The position numbers and the translations under genes were made by a program. Below, piece by piece: positions 8,141-17,897 of a stretch of 64,000 nt of DNA (position 1 is its first letter; each line of letters opens with the position of its first letter). Location: the NCBI GenBank assembly GCA_963931085.1, contig OZ006973.1:62001-126000 (forward strand), given 5' to 3'. A model generated the notes under the pieces. It saw only the letters and a list, made by a program, of their open reading frames with translations, was not told the origin of the DNA and did no database searches. The stretch is from UMGS1994 sp944386155 (GTDB taxonomy: Bacteria; Bacillota; Clostridia; TANB77; CAG-508).

Positions 8141-10241
8141 ATGGGAATAGGAGAAAAGATATCTAGAGCTATTAATAAAATAAAAGGCAAATTAATTGTA
8201 AGTTTCATACTATGGCTAATACTAGTCATAGTATTTGTTGCGCCTTTATCTGGAGCAATTAGCGACGGATTAAAAGTAGGAACACTTGCGATGAGTGATG
8301 GTAACTCATGGGAAGTGTTTTTTGAAGCTTTAGGAGGATATTTAAAAAATCCAATAAATGCAATAGGACATGCGCTAGCAGGTGACACTAATGGAATGTT
8401 TTGGAGCGTGCTTTGGAAATTTACTTTAGTATACCTACTAGCAGTAACAATAGGAATTACAAAAGCTATACCAAAACATGAATATGATGGAATTGAAAAT
8501 GGTTCAAGTGATTGGTGTACAAATGGAGAAGAGTATAAAACATTAAGTAATAAAAAAGGAATTATCCTAGCAGAAAAAGAATATTTGCCAGTTGATAAAA
8601 GAGGAAACGTAAATGTACTAGTTGTTGGACGGATCTGGTGCTGGTAAATCTGCATCATATGTTATTCCAAATGCATGTCAACTTTTAGGTTCATATGTAT
8701 TTACTGATCCTAAAGGAGAACTATATGATAAAACAGCAGGATATTTACAATCAAAAGGTTATAAAATAAAAGTATTAAATTTAGTTAGACCTCAAAATAG
8801 TGATGGATATAATCCATTATTACATATAAAAAATGAGATAGATGTTGACGTTATAGCAAATACTATAGTAAAAGGTCAAAATACAGGAAATTCATCAGAT
8901 CCATTCTGGGATGATATGGCAGAAATGTTACTTAAAGCTTTAATCTATTACTTAAAAGCTGTAAGACCACCAGAAGAGCAAAACTTAGCAAGTTGTTCAG
9001 AGCTTGTAAGAGCTGCAAATAGTAACGGTGGAGACAATTTGCTTTCAAATTTGATGAATCAACTTCCTTATGACCATCCAGCAAGAATGAATTATAAATC
9101 TATTGAAGTTGCTCCAGAAAAAACTTATGGATCAATTTTATCATCACTTCAATCTAAACTTGGTAAATTTGATTCAAGAGAAATAGCAGAGCTTACTTCA
9201 ACAAATACTATTAATTTTGAAGATATAGGAAAAGAAAAAACAGCAGTATATGTAATATCATCAGATACACATGCTGCATATGACTTTTTACTTACAATAT
9301 TCTTTGCACAAATGATACAACAATTATATGATTTTGCTGATGAAAATGGAGGAGCACTTCCTGTTCCAACATTCTTCATACTAGATGAGTTTGCAAACAT
9401 TGGTAAAATACCAGACTTTGATAAAAAGATTTCAACATCAAGAAGTAGAAAAATATCATTCAGTGTTATTCTACAGAACTTAGATCAGTTAGAAGCAGTT
9501 TATAAAGAGGCACACGAGACTATTATGGGTAACTGCGATACTCACTTATTCTTAGGTAGTAACTCACAAAAAACTGTTGAATATTTTTCAAAAGCATTAG
9601 GAGAAAAAACAATATTTAGAGAAAGTGAATCAGTAAATAAAGATAGAGCTGACTGGAAACAAGGTAAGAGTGTATCTGAACAAAATATGGCAAGAGCACT
9701 TCTAACACCAGATGAATTAAGAAGATTAGATGTTGATACATGTATTATATATGAAAAAGGTTTAAAACCAATAAAAGCAAATAAATATTACTATTATAAA
9801 TACAGTACAGCTAAGACTATTGCACCTTATGCAGTAGATCATAATAATAGAGAACAAATAGATAGAGGAGCATGGAGAAAATTTAATCCATATAATCCTT
9901 ATGTTGAAAAAGAAGATAAAGAAGATTTAAAAATAGAAGAATTAGATGATTTATTTGAAGAAACAGGAGATACATCAAATAATACAAATCAAAATGTAAA
10001 TACTAATACTGAACAACAAAACCAAGGTAATATTAATCAAGAAGAAAATAAAATGCAAGATACTCCAAAAACTTCTTTTGAAGATTCATTAAAGGCAAAT
10101 ATTTCTCAACCATCAAATCAAGCAAATAAAAACGTATCAGCCGGAAGTAAAGAAGAGCTTACAGATATTCAAAAAGAATTAGAAGCAAAATTTGATGAAT
10201 TGTTTGGTTCAATAGAAGATAAAAAAGAGGATAAAAAATAA
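8141..10241 (+). pseudogene. VirD4/TraG-type coupling ATPase, frameshifted inside Walker A
   Basis: Two overlapping frames make one protein. The first (8141-8647) has two transmembrane segments and ends in NVLVVG; the second resumes with GSGAGKS, FTDPKGELYD, FFILDEFANIGKIPDFD and ILQNLDQLE, the core motifs of type IV coupling proteins. Removing one C at 8630 restores VVGGSGAGKS and an open frame of exactly 700 codons (699 residues). The C-terminal 100 residues are Asn/Gln-rich and likely disordered. Coupling proteins feed substrates to type IV secretion channels. No relaxase, VirB4 or other channel gene is in the window, so it is an orphan. The frameshift may be a real mutation or a sequencing error. 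Confidence 0.82.
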
Positions 10242-10265
10242 TAAAAAAATAAAAACAAATGTTTA

Positions 10266-10320
10266 AATAACATTGACTTAAAAACATATCTTTTGATAAA
10301 ATTTAGTCAATGTTATTTTT
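10266..10320 (+). terminator. Terminator after the VirD4-like operon
   Basis: AATAACATTGACT / AGTCAATGTTATT stem with an AT-rich loop of about 26 nt and a T-rich tail. It lies just before the yhaO ribosome binding site. Confidence 0.75.
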
Positions 10321-10338
10321 ATTATAAGGAGTAAAAAT

Positions 10339-11412
10339 ATGAAATTTGTACATATCGCTGATATGCATTTAGATGCTAACTTTAATTCACTAAATTGTAT
10401 AGAAAACTTACCAGAAAAAAGAAGATTAGAACAAAGAAAAATAATGAAAAAAATAATTGATTATATAAAAGAAAATGACATTGAATATTTGTTTATCGCA
10501 GGAGATTTATATGAACAAGAATATATAAGAAGATCTACAATAGAATACATAAATAAATTATTTGAAGAAATTCCAGATACTAAAATATTTATAAGTCCAG
10601 GAAATCATGATCCATTACTTAAAAATTCATTTTACAATACATACAATTTTTCAAACAATGTTCATATCTTTGGAAAGAATATTGAAAAAGTAGAAGAAGA
10701 TGGAGTAGATATATATGGATTTGGATTTACAGATTTCTATTGCAAAAATTCAGAAATAGAAAATATTAAAATAGAAGATAAAAGTAAAATAAATATACTT
10801 CTAGTGCATGGCAGTTTAGATGGAGGAAATGATGATTATAGGGAGTATAATCCTTTATCAAAAAAATCTTTAAATAAATTAGGATTTGATTACATTGCAC
10901 TAGGGCATATTCACAAAAAATCATATGATGAAGAAATTGATCAAAGAATAGTATATCCAGGATCTACGATGGCATTAGGTTTTGATGAATTAGGAACTCA
11001 CGGAATGGTAGTTGGAGAGTTTACGAATAGAGATTTAAAACTTGATTTTGTAAGATTAGATGATAGAGAGTATAAAGAAATTGAAATTGATGTAAGTAAA
11101 ATGGAGTCAGTTTCTGATATTGTCCAAGAGATTGATATGCAAGATACGAATAGTACTGATTTTTACAAGATTATTTTAACAGGGAAGAGAAGTTTTAAGA
11201 TAGAGACAAAAGAAATTAGAAGACTTCTAGATAATGACAATATAGTAAAACTAAAAGACAATACTAAAATTGCATATAATATTAATGAAATTTCACTACA
11301 AAATGATATTAAAGGAATGTTTGTAAAAAAGGTTTTAGAGAAATATGAAGCTAATTTAATTGATAAAGAAACAATGGAAAAAGTTATAGAATATGGGTTA
11401 GAGGTATTATAA
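10339..11412 (+). CDS. yhaO: YhaO-like Mre11/SbcD-family metallophosphoesterase
   Basis: 357 residues with the ordered calcineurin-type phosphoesterase motifs HIADMHLD, AGDLYE, SPGNHDP, VHGSLDG and ALGHIHKK, which bind two metal ions. SbcD/Mre11 relatives act as nucleases on DNA ends with a partner ATPase. Here the partner, yhaN, begins 2 bp after the stop, the same arrangement as yhaO-yhaN in Bacillus. TAAGGAG lies 8 nt before the ATG. It is slightly shorter than typical YhaO, but all catalytic motifs are present. Confidence 0.88.
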   Translation: MKFVHIADMHLDANFNSLNCIENLPEKRRLEQRKIMKKIIDYIKENDIEYLFIAGDLYEQEYIRRSTIEYINKLFEEIPDTKIFISPGNHDPLLKNSFYNTYNFSNNVHIFGKNIEKVEEDGVDIYGFGFTDFYCKNSEIENIKIEDKSKINILLVHGSLDGGNDDYREYNPLSKKSLNKLGFDYIALGHIHKKSYDEEIDQRIVYPGSTMALGFDELGTHGMVVGEFTNRDLKLDFVRLDDREYKEIEIDVSKMESVSDIVQEIDMQDTNSTDFYKIILTGKRSFKIETKEIRRLLDNDNIVKLKDNTKIAYNINEISLQNDIKGMFVKKVLEKYEANLIDKETMEKVIEYGLEVL

Positions 11413-11414
11413 GT

Positions 11415-13286
11415 ATGAAAATAAAGAATATTAAAATTAACGGATATGGGAAGCTTGAGGATGTTGAATTTAATTTAGGTGATAAAATTAATATTATTAA
11501 AGGAAATAATGAATCAGGTAAGTCTACACTGCTAAATTTTATATCATCATCTTTATATGGAATATCAAAAAATAAAAAAGGAAAAGAAATATCAGATTTT
11601 GATAAATATAAACCATGGAATACTGATGCGTTTTCTGGAAAGTTAGAATATGAGTTAGATAATGGTGATGATTATGAAATTTTTAGGGACTTTAAGAAAA
11701 AAACTCCAGAAATCTATAAAAATGGAAAAGATGTAACATTTGATTATAGTATTGATAAAACAAAAGGAAGCGAATTTTTTACAGAACAGACTGGAATTAA
11801 TGAGGAAATGTTTTTAAATACTTTTATGTCTGAGCAAGAAGAAGTTAAATTAAATAAGGCAAGTCAAACATCAATTATACAAAAATTAAGCAATATGGTA
11901 TCAACAGGAAATGAAAATATTTCATATAAGAAAACAATAGATAAAATAAATAAAAAACAATTAGAAGAAATAGGGTCAGAACGAAGTTCTGGTAGACCTA
12001 TAAATATAGTAAATGATAAAATAGAAGACTTAAAAGAAGAAATAGACGAAATAAGTAAATATAAAGATAAAAAGTATGAACTAGAACAAGAAAAACAAAA
12101 TTTATCTAAAGATTTTGAAGATGAGAAATATGTTCTAAGCTTATTAAGAAATGTAAAAACATTAAAAGAAAAAAATAGCATAAGTAGAGAAAAGATTAAA
12201 ATACTTGACAACGAAATAGATGGTTATTCTGAAATGCAAAATGAAAAAAATAAAGAAATAGAAATTTTAAAATCAGAAAAGAAAGAAAAAAGAAAATCAC
12301 ATAAATTAATATATATAATGTTTATATTATTAATTGCTGTAATCACAGTAATATCTATAGTTTCAAATCAAAAGCTTTTATTAATATTAGATGGAATAGT
12401 AGCTTTAATAGGAATAATATTTTTTATAGTAGATAGAAAAAATAAAAGAAACGCTAGAAATATAAATAAAAAATATTTAGAAAAACTAACAAAAATAGAA
12501 GAAGATATAAATAGATTAGAAGATATAAAAAAATTAAAATTTGCAGAAGTAAGTAAAATAGAAGAAGAATTAGAAAACTTAGAAGAAAAAGAAAATGAAA
12601 AAATTGTAAATGAGTTTAAAGATAAAGTAGATGAGAAACAAATTAATGATATCTTATCTGCAAGATATGAAGATATTGTGGATTTAATTAATCAAAAAGA
12701 AGAAAGTCTTTCAAATTATAAAGTTTCTGAAAAGAAAATGGAAATAGAAAATGAAAATATAGTAGAAAATTTAGAAAATCTTGTATCATTAGAAGAAGAT
12801 TTGGATAGACTATATGAAGAAAAAGAAGAATTAGAAAGCATAAATGAAATATATAATCTAGTTAAACAAAATTTAGAAGAAGCATATGAAGAAATGAAGT
12901 CAAATATAACACCTGATTTTATATTAGAAATTCAAAATATTATATCTAATGCAACAAATGGAAAATATAAAAAATGCTTAGTGGATGAAGAGGGTATAAA
13001 GATTGAAAATGAAAGTGGAAGTTATATTAGCATAGATAGATTAAGTATTGGTACTATAGATATGATATATCTAGCATTAAGATTAAGTGCAGCAAAATCA
13101 ATAAGTGATGAGAAAATACCAATTATATTAGATGAAGCTTTTGCTTATTATGATAAAAATAGAATAAAAAATATATTAAGATATTTAAATAATAACAATA
13201 ATCAAGTAATAATTTTTACTTGTACAAATAGAGAAATAAAAGTATTAGAAGAAGAGAAAATAGAAGCTAATATAATAAATTTATAA
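11415..13286 (+). CDS. yhaN: YhaN-like SMC/SbcC-type ATPase with membrane hairpin
   Basis: 623 residues. N-terminal Walker A is KGNNESGKST (about residues 32-41). Long charged coiled coils surround two adjacent transmembrane helices near residues 297-345 (LIYIMFILLIAVITVI and LLLILDGIVALIGIIFF). The C-terminus has a signature-like LSIGT and Walker B PIILDEAF. This layout matches YhaN, a membrane-anchored relative of SbcC/Rad50, which would work with the phosphoesterase directly upstream in DNA-end processing. It is shorter than many YhaN proteins, with reduced coiled coils. No clear terminator follows; the tRNA promoter begins about 70 bp later. Confidence 0.85.
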   Translation: MKIKNIKINGYGKLEDVEFNLGDKINIIKGNNESGKSTLLNFISSSLYGISKNKKGKEISDFDKYKPWNTDAFSGKLEYELDNGDDYEIFRDFKKKTPEIYKNGKDVTFDYSIDKTKGSEFFTEQTGINEEMFLNTFMSEQEEVKLNKASQTSIIQKLSNMVSTGNENISYKKTIDKINKKQLEEIGSERSSGRPINIVNDKIEDLKEEIDEISKYKDKKYELEQEKQNLSKDFEDEKYVLSLLRNVKTLKEKNSISREKIKILDNEIDGYSEMQNEKNKEIEILKSEKKEKRKSHKLIYIMFILLIAVITVISIVSNQKLLLILDGIVALIGIIFFIVDRKNKRNARNINKKYLEKLTKIEEDINRLEDIKKLKFAEVSKIEEELENLEEKENEKIVNEFKDKVDEKQINDILSARYEDIVDLINQKEESLSNYKVSEKKMEIENENIVENLENLVSLEEDLDRLYEEKEELESINEIYNLVKQNLEEAYEEMKSNITPDFILEIQNIISNATNGKYKKCLVDEEGIKIENESGSYISIDRLSIGTIDMIYLALRLSAAKSISDEKIPIILDEAFAYYDKNRIKNILRYLNNNNNQVIIFTCTNREIKVLEEEKIEANIINL

Positions 13287-13354
13287 AAATATTATGATTT
13301 TTCTATGAAAATAAAAAAATTATAAAAAATTTATAAAAAAATTATAAAAAAATG

Positions 13355-13383
13355 TTGACAACTAAAAAAAAATAGTGTAATAT
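13355..13383 (+). promoter_or_regulatory. Promoter of the tRNA Lys-Glu-Thr cluster
   Basis: Perfect TTGACA (13355-13360), 17-bp spacer, TAATAT (13378-13383), 42 bp before the first tRNA. A short inverted repeat (AAAGC...GCTTTT) lies between promoter and tRNA. Confidence 0.75.
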
Positions 13384-13424
13384 ATAAAAGCAGTTACGAA
13401 TAACACCGTAACGCTTTTATTTAT

Positions 13425-13500
13425 GGGCTATTAGCTCAGGTGGTAGAGCACTTGACTTTTAATCAAGTTGTCCCGCGTTCGAGTCGCGGATAGCTCACCA
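13425..13500 (+). tRNA. tRNA-Lys (TTT)
   Basis: 76 nt with full cloverleaf: acceptor GGGCTAT / ATAGCTC (one G-T wobble), anticodon stem-loop CTTGA-CTTTTAA-TCAAG with anticodon TTT, GTTCGAG T-loop, encoded CCA. First of three co-transcribed tRNAs. Confidence 0.95.
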
Positions 13501-13526
13501 AATATCAAATGCTTGCATTTGATATT
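13501..13526 (+). other. Perfect hairpin spacer between tRNA genes
   Basis: AATATCAAATGC / GCATTTGATATT palindrome with a 2-nt centre, with no T run after it. It probably serves RNA processing between tRNA-Lys and tRNA-Glu rather than termination. Confidence 0.6.
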
Positions 13527-13529
13527 TAT

Positions 13530-13604
13530 GGCCCCTTGGTCAAGCGGTTAAGACATCGCCCTTTCACGGCGGAGACATGGGTTCGATTCCCGTAGGGGTC
13601 ACCA
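13530..13604 (+). tRNA. tRNA-Glu (TTC)
   Basis: 75 nt: acceptor GGCCCCT / AGGGGTC, anticodon loop CTTTCAC giving TTC, GTTCGATTC T-arm, encoded CCA. Confidence 0.95.
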
Positions 13605-13613
13605 ATTATATAT

Positions 13614-13689
<76 letters not shown>

Positions 13690-13692
13690 TAG

Positions 13693-13740
13693 AAAAGTCA
13701 ACAGTTTTGAGAATACTCTTAATTGCTGACTTTTATTTTT
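13693..13740 (+). terminator. Terminator of the tRNA cluster
   Basis: AAAAGTCA / TGACTTTT outer stem with an inner GAG/CTC pairing, followed by TTATTTTTTT. Confidence 0.75.
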
Positions 13741-13755
13741 TTATGAGGTGATAAG

Positions 13756-14487
13756 ATGAATAAAGTTATAATTGTTACTGGAGCATCTAGAGGAATTGGC
13801 AGAGAAATAGCTAAAAGTCTTTCAAGAGAAAATAATAAAATTATTGCATGCTATAATAATTCTGAGAAAGAAGCAATAGAACTAAAAGAAGAATTAGAAA
13901 AAGAAAATATAGAGATAGATATAATAAAAGGTGATGTATCTAAAAGAGAAGATTGCAAGAGAATAGTTGAATATACTATAGATAAATATAGCAGAATAGA
14001 TGTACTTATAAACAATGCCGGAATTTCAACTTATAATTTATTTACAGATATTACAGATGAGGAATGGAACAAAACTATAGGAGTTAATCTAAATTCTGTT
14101 TTTTTTATGAGTCAAGAAACAGTAAAATATATGATTAAGCAAAAAGAAGGCTCTATAATAAATATATCTTCTATATGGGGATTAGTAGGAGCTTCATGTG
14201 AAGTTGCATATTCTGTTAGTAAAGCAGGTGTAGATGGAATGACAAAATCACTAGCAAAAGAGTTAGGTCCTTCTAATATAAGAGTAAATTCAATAGCTCC
14301 TGGACTAATTGATACAGATATGAATAATGATTTAACATCTGAAGAATTAGAAAATATAATTAATGAAACTCCTTTATGTAGAATAGGAAAACCTGAAGAT
14401 ATTGCAAAATGTGTTAAATGGCTTGTAGAAGATACTTTTACTACAGGACAAGTCATATCTATTAATGGAGGATGGAATATTATTTAA
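13756..14487 (+). CDS. SDR-family reductase (FabG-like; possibly EF-P 5-aminopentanone reductase YmfI)
   Basis: 243 residues, a complete short-chain dehydrogenase: NAD(P)-binding TGASRGIG (8-15), NNAG, catalytic Ser in NISSIWG, YSVSK with catalytic Tyr and Lys, and a C-terminal INGGW. The family reduces carbonyls using NADPH. The segment SSIWGLVGASCEVAYSVSKAG resembles Firmicute proteins annotated as the reductase that matures the elongation factor P modification, rather than fatty-acid FabG; no fab genes or efp are adjacent. AGGTGAT lies before the ATG. It stands alone between tRNA genes and a bidirectional terminator. Confidence 0.8.
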   Translation: MNKVIIVTGASRGIGREIAKSLSRENNKIIACYNNSEKEAIELKEELEKENIEIDIIKGDVSKREDCKRIVEYTIDKYSRIDVLINNAGISTYNLFTDITDEEWNKTIGVNLNSVFFMSQETVKYMIKQKEGSIINISSIWGLVGASCEVAYSVSKAGVDGMTKSLAKELGPSNIRVNSIAPGLIDTDMNNDLTSEELENIINETPLCRIGKPEDIAKCVKWLVEDTFTTGQVISINGGWNII

Positions 14488-14578
14488 CAAGAAAATAGAG
14501 CTAAATAAGGATAATAATTAAGAAACATTTAATGATAAATAATAAAAACTATTGAAAAGTTATAAAGAAATAAAAAAT

Positions 14579-14611
14579 AAAATCCAAACTTTAAAAGGTT
14601 TGGATTTTTTT
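14579..14611. terminator. Bidirectional terminator
   Basis: AATCCAAAC / GTTTGGATT with an 8-nt loop and T runs on both sides. It serves the SDR gene (+) and the starch-binding protein gene (-). Confidence 0.85.
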
Positions 14612-14645
14612 ATAGCTAATTTTTAATTATTTAAACTATTATAAA

Positions 14646-15122
14646 TTATTCTTGATTTTCTGCATTTTTCTTTGAAGAAGTATATGTTCCAGAAACTAAT
14701 TTTGGTAAGTATCTTAAAACTTTGTATATAGCAAGTTTAATCTTTTTAGTAATAATATAAGATTTTCTTAATTTTCTTGGTGAAGCAAGACTTAAAGAAT
14801 CTTCTACTAAAATTAAATCAGTTTCTATATGTTCTATTGGGAATACATAGTTTTTACCTTCGTTATTGTCCCAATCACCATTTCCATTTTTAAAACAGAA
14901 AGAAAAATTTTCATTATCTTCTAAAGTCAATTCAGCTTGAAAACCAAGATCAGATTTTTCCATTTTGATATCATTTACATTATCCCAGTTTGGGCCAAAT
15001 CCATAATGAATATAGACATCTTCTGAACCGTCTTGAAAGAACTTTCCAGTATAAGAAATCTTAATTTCTGAATTTGGTGTTAATTTATCTGTGTTAAAAA
15101 ATATATTTTTACATAATTCCAT
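14646..15122 (-). CDS. Carbohydrate-binding protein (CBM25/26-like starch-binding domain)
   Basis: 158 residues. Residues about 10-105 resemble a CBM25-type beta-sandwich: VYIHYGFGPNWDN, FQAELTLEDNENFSFCFKNGNGDWDNN and GKNYVFPI, with the aromatic Trp/Tyr residues such domains use to hold alpha-glucan. The C-terminal 50 residues are basic, without a catalytic domain or signal peptide, so the protein is probably cytoplasmic and may bind glycogen. AAGGAG lies upstream of the ATG. No glycogen genes are adjacent. The domain call rests on pattern resemblance. Confidence 0.7.
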   Translation of the reverse strand: MELCKNIFFNTDKLTPNSEIKISYTGKFFQDGSEDVYIHYGFGPNWDNVNDIKMEKSDLGFQAELTLEDNENFSFCFKNGNGDWDNNEGKNYVFPIEHIETDLILVEDSLSLASPRKLRKSYIITKKIKLAIYKVLRYLPKLVSGTYTSSKKNAENQE

Positions 15123-15256
15123 ATTTTATTACTCCTTACAATACTTATCATTTGTTAAACAATATTATAAATATAAAAATTCCTAAATTCAACATAATAA
15201 GACATAAAAAGGTAAATGTAATAAAAAATATATGAAAATGTAATAATTATGTTAAA

Positions 15257-15823
15257 TTATACATGAATTTTTCCTATAATATAAAAATCATCATCTGGTG
15301 TTACAGCAAAATCTTTTACTAATAAATTATCTGCTTTAAGAACAATTTTATTTCTCTTATACATAAGTTTTCTAACTATAACAGTACCATTATAACTAAA
15401 TAATCCAAATTCTTTGTGCTCTGGAATGGCATTAAGTTCAAGATATACTAAAGTTCCTCTTGGAAGACTTCCTTTCATAGTATCATCTTGTATTCTAAAT
15501 GCAAGTGATGCATAAGGAATTTTTGCTGGACAAGGTACTAAAGACTCAACATTTGTTATAAGAGGTATCTTGTCATAAGGTACATTATTAATTAAGTTAA
15601 ATTGTCTTTGATTTTCAGTCAATTCTTTCTCATAAGTATAATATAAAGGTTCATAAGGAACATTTAAAGCATCACAAATTGACTTCAAAGCTTTTTGACT
15701 AGGGTTTCTTTCTCCTTTTTCGATATGAGTCAAATGCCCAACATTAATGCCAGTCATTTTTGCAAGATCTGTTTTTGACATATTCCTATCTTCTCTTATT
15801 TTTGCAATTAAACTACCTAACAT
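15257..15823 (-). CDS. XRE-type regulator with degenerate S24/LexA-like C-terminal domain
   Basis: 188 residues. The N-terminal HTH_3 domain (about 5-58: NMSKTDLAKMTGINVGHLTHIEKGER) is followed by an S24-like fold (about 95-188). In LexA and CI proteins the cleavage serine sits in GDSM; here the matching segment reads DDTM, so the nucleophile is Thr. A lysine is present in VIVRKL. Self-cleavage is therefore doubtful, and the domain may serve in dimerisation or ligand sensing. It is transcribed away from the VanW gene, so it may control that gene, itself, or both. Confidence 0.8.
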   Translation of the reverse strand: MLGSLIAKIREDRNMSKTDLAKMTGINVGHLTHIEKGERNPSQKALKSICDALNVPYEPLYYTYEKELTENQRQFNLINNVPYDKIPLITNVESLVPCPAKIPYASLAFRIQDDTMKGSLPRGTLVYLELNAIPEHKEFGLFSYNGTVIVRKLMYKRNKIVLKADNLLVKDFAVTPDDDFYIIGKIHV

Positions 15824-15934
15824 AAAATTAAATCACTCCTATCATAAAACTTTGAATACATTATATATAAAAAAGACAAAATTGTCTAGCAAAAAAATTA
15901 AAAAAACTTTAGGGAAGTAAAGAAAAAAGATATG

Positions 15935-15963
15935 TTGCACATAGATTTATAATATGATAAAAT
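15935..15963 (+). promoter_or_regulatory. Probable promoter of the VanW-family gene
   Basis: TTGCAC (15935-15940), 17-bp spacer, TAAAAT (15958-15963); 31 bp before the ATG, which has AAAAGGAG upstream. Confidence 0.5.
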
Positions 15964-15994
15964 TATATCTATTAAAGAAAAGGAGTAGAAAAAT

Positions 15995-17803
15995 ATGGGA
16001 AAAGAAAAAGATTTAGAAAGAGATAACAAAGACATAGTAAAAGAAGAAAAAAAGGTAAAAAAACAAAAAGTAAATAAAAATACTCAAGAATACTTAGACC
16101 ATATGATGACTAGAAGAAAAAAAGTTTTTGTAATCTCAATAGTTGTTATCATATTATTATTCTTAATAGCATTAGCACTAACATCATTTTCAATTATAGC
16201 TTCAGTAAATAATAAGATTATTAGTGGAGTTACTATAAATGGTGTTGATGTATCAGGGCTTACTGCAAAAGAAGCAGAAGACAAAATTAACAAACAAATA
16301 GAAGACACAAAAATTGATGAATTAAAAATTGAATATGAAGATTATAAAAATACAATAGTAAGAGAAGACTTAAATATTAACTATTCAGTAAAAAATGCAG
16401 TAGATAATGCTTATAAAATAGGAAGAGACAATAACATAATTTTAAATAACTTTAAAATTATAAGTACTTTCTTTAATAAAGAAGATATAAAGATAGAAAC
16501 TTCTTATAATAAAGAAATGTTAGATTCAATAACAGAAGATGTTTCTACTAAATTACCTGGACTTGTTACAGAATATACATATTGTATAGAAGAAGATGAA
16601 TTAATTATTACTCCAGGAAAAGCTGGAATAGCATTAAATAATGAACAATTTAAAACTGATGTATTAAATAGATTTGCTGGAAATATTTTAAATAAAGATG
16701 AAAGCACAATGCAAATCCCAATTGAGGATAAAGAGCCAGCAGATATAGATGTTGAAAAAATTTATGAAGAAATACATTCAGAACCACAAGATGCTTATAT
16801 TAAAAAAGATCCTTTTGAGATAGTAGTTGATAAAGACGGTGTAGATTTTGATATTTCAATGGAAGAAGCTAAAGAGATAGTATCTGAAAAAGGAAAAGAA
16901 GAATATATTATTCCACTTAAGATTACTAAAGCTAAAAAGACAGTTAAAGATTTAGGAAGTAAAGCTTTCCCAGATAGACTTTCTAGATACTCAACAAGAT
17001 ATGATGCAAGTAACAGAGATAGAAGTACAAATCTTGAACTTGCTGCTAAAAAAATAAATGGAACAGTATTACTTCCAGGTGAAGAATTTTCATATAATAA
17101 AGTAGTTGGAAAAAGAACTATAGAAAATGGATATAAAAATGCAGCAGTATTTTCAAATGGTAAAGTTGAAGATGGTTTAGGTGGAGGTATTTGTCAAATA
17201 TCTACTACTTTATATAATGCAGTATTACTTGCTAATTTAGAAATTACAGAAAGAAGAAATCATTCTTTTGTTACAAGTTATGAAAAGCCAGGAAGAGATG
17301 CTACAGTAGTATATGGAGTTCAAGATTTTAAATTTAAAAACTCTAGAGAATATCCTGTAAAAATTGAAGCTTCTGTAAGAAATGGTGTTGCTACAATGAC
17401 AGTTATGGGAATTGAAGAAGAAGTTGAATATGATGTTAAAATAAGAGCATATACAACAGCTACTATTCCATATAAGACAGAGAAAAAGAAAAATGCTAAT
17501 TTAGCAGAAGGAAAAGAAAAAGTAATTCAATCTGGAACAAAAGGCGCAAAGGCTGTATGTTATAGAGATTTATACTTAAATGGTAAGAAAGTAAAAACTG
17601 AACTTCTTTCAAGAGACACTTATGGTACTATGAAAAGAATAGTAGAAGTTGGAACAAAGAAAACAAATAAAAAAGAACCTTCAACATCTGATAAAAAAGA
17701 TGAAGAAGATGAAGAAGATGAAGAAGATAAAAAGGACGAAGAAGGTAAAGATCCTGTTAAAAAAGAAGACCAAGATGTAAAAGTACCAGAAACAGAAGAA
17801 TAG
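15995..17803 (+). CDS. VanW-family cell-wall protein with acidic repeat tail
   Basis: 602 residues. A basic cytoplasmic N-terminus (1-43), one transmembrane helix (about 45-68), and an extracellular putative peptidoglycan-binding region containing GVTINGVDVSGLTAKEAEDKI lead to a VanW domain at about 340-470 (RSTNLELAAKKINGTVLLPGEEFSYN, DGLGGGICQISTTLYNAVL, RRNHS). A G5-like segment follows near 490-550. The last 50 residues are low-complexity, with repeats of the 9-mer GATGAAGAA at DNA level encoding DEE units. VanW proteins occur in vancomycin clusters and widely in Gram-positives, but their function is unknown; a cell-wall role is likely. Confidence 0.85.
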   Translation: MGKEKDLERDNKDIVKEEKKVKKQKVNKNTQEYLDHMMTRRKKVFVISIVVIILLFLIALALTSFSIIASVNNKIISGVTINGVDVSGLTAKEAEDKINKQIEDTKIDELKIEYEDYKNTIVREDLNINYSVKNAVDNAYKIGRDNNIILNNFKIISTFFNKEDIKIETSYNKEMLDSITEDVSTKLPGLVTEYTYCIEEDELIITPGKAGIALNNEQFKTDVLNRFAGNILNKDESTMQIPIEDKEPADIDVEKIYEEIHSEPQDAYIKKDPFEIVVDKDGVDFDISMEEAKEIVSEKGKEEYIIPLKITKAKKTVKDLGSKAFPDRLSRYSTRYDASNRDRSTNLELAAKKINGTVLLPGEEFSYNKVVGKRTIENGYKNAAVFSNGKVEDGLGGGICQISTTLYNAVLLANLEITERRNHSFVTSYEKPGRDATVVYGVQDFKFKNSREYPVKIEASVRNGVATMTVMGIEEEVEYDVKIRAYTTATIPYKTEKKKNANLAEGKEKVIQSGTKGAKAVCYRDLYLNGKKVKTELLSRDTYGTMKRIVEVGTKKTNKKEPSTSDKKDEEDEEDEEDKKDEEGKDPVKKEDQDVKVPETEE

Positions 17804-17859
17804 TTATAAAAAAGTAAAAGAAAGAAAAAAGTAAAAATAAAGATTAAATAAATAAAACA

Positions 17860-17896
17860 AAAATGAATGGGTAAAACTTGCTCATTCATTTTTTAT
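17860..17896 (+). terminator. Terminator after the VanW-family gene
   Basis: AATGAATGGG / CTCATTCATT stem (one wobble) with a short A-rich loop, followed by TTTTT. Confidence 0.75.
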
Positions 17897-17897
17897 A

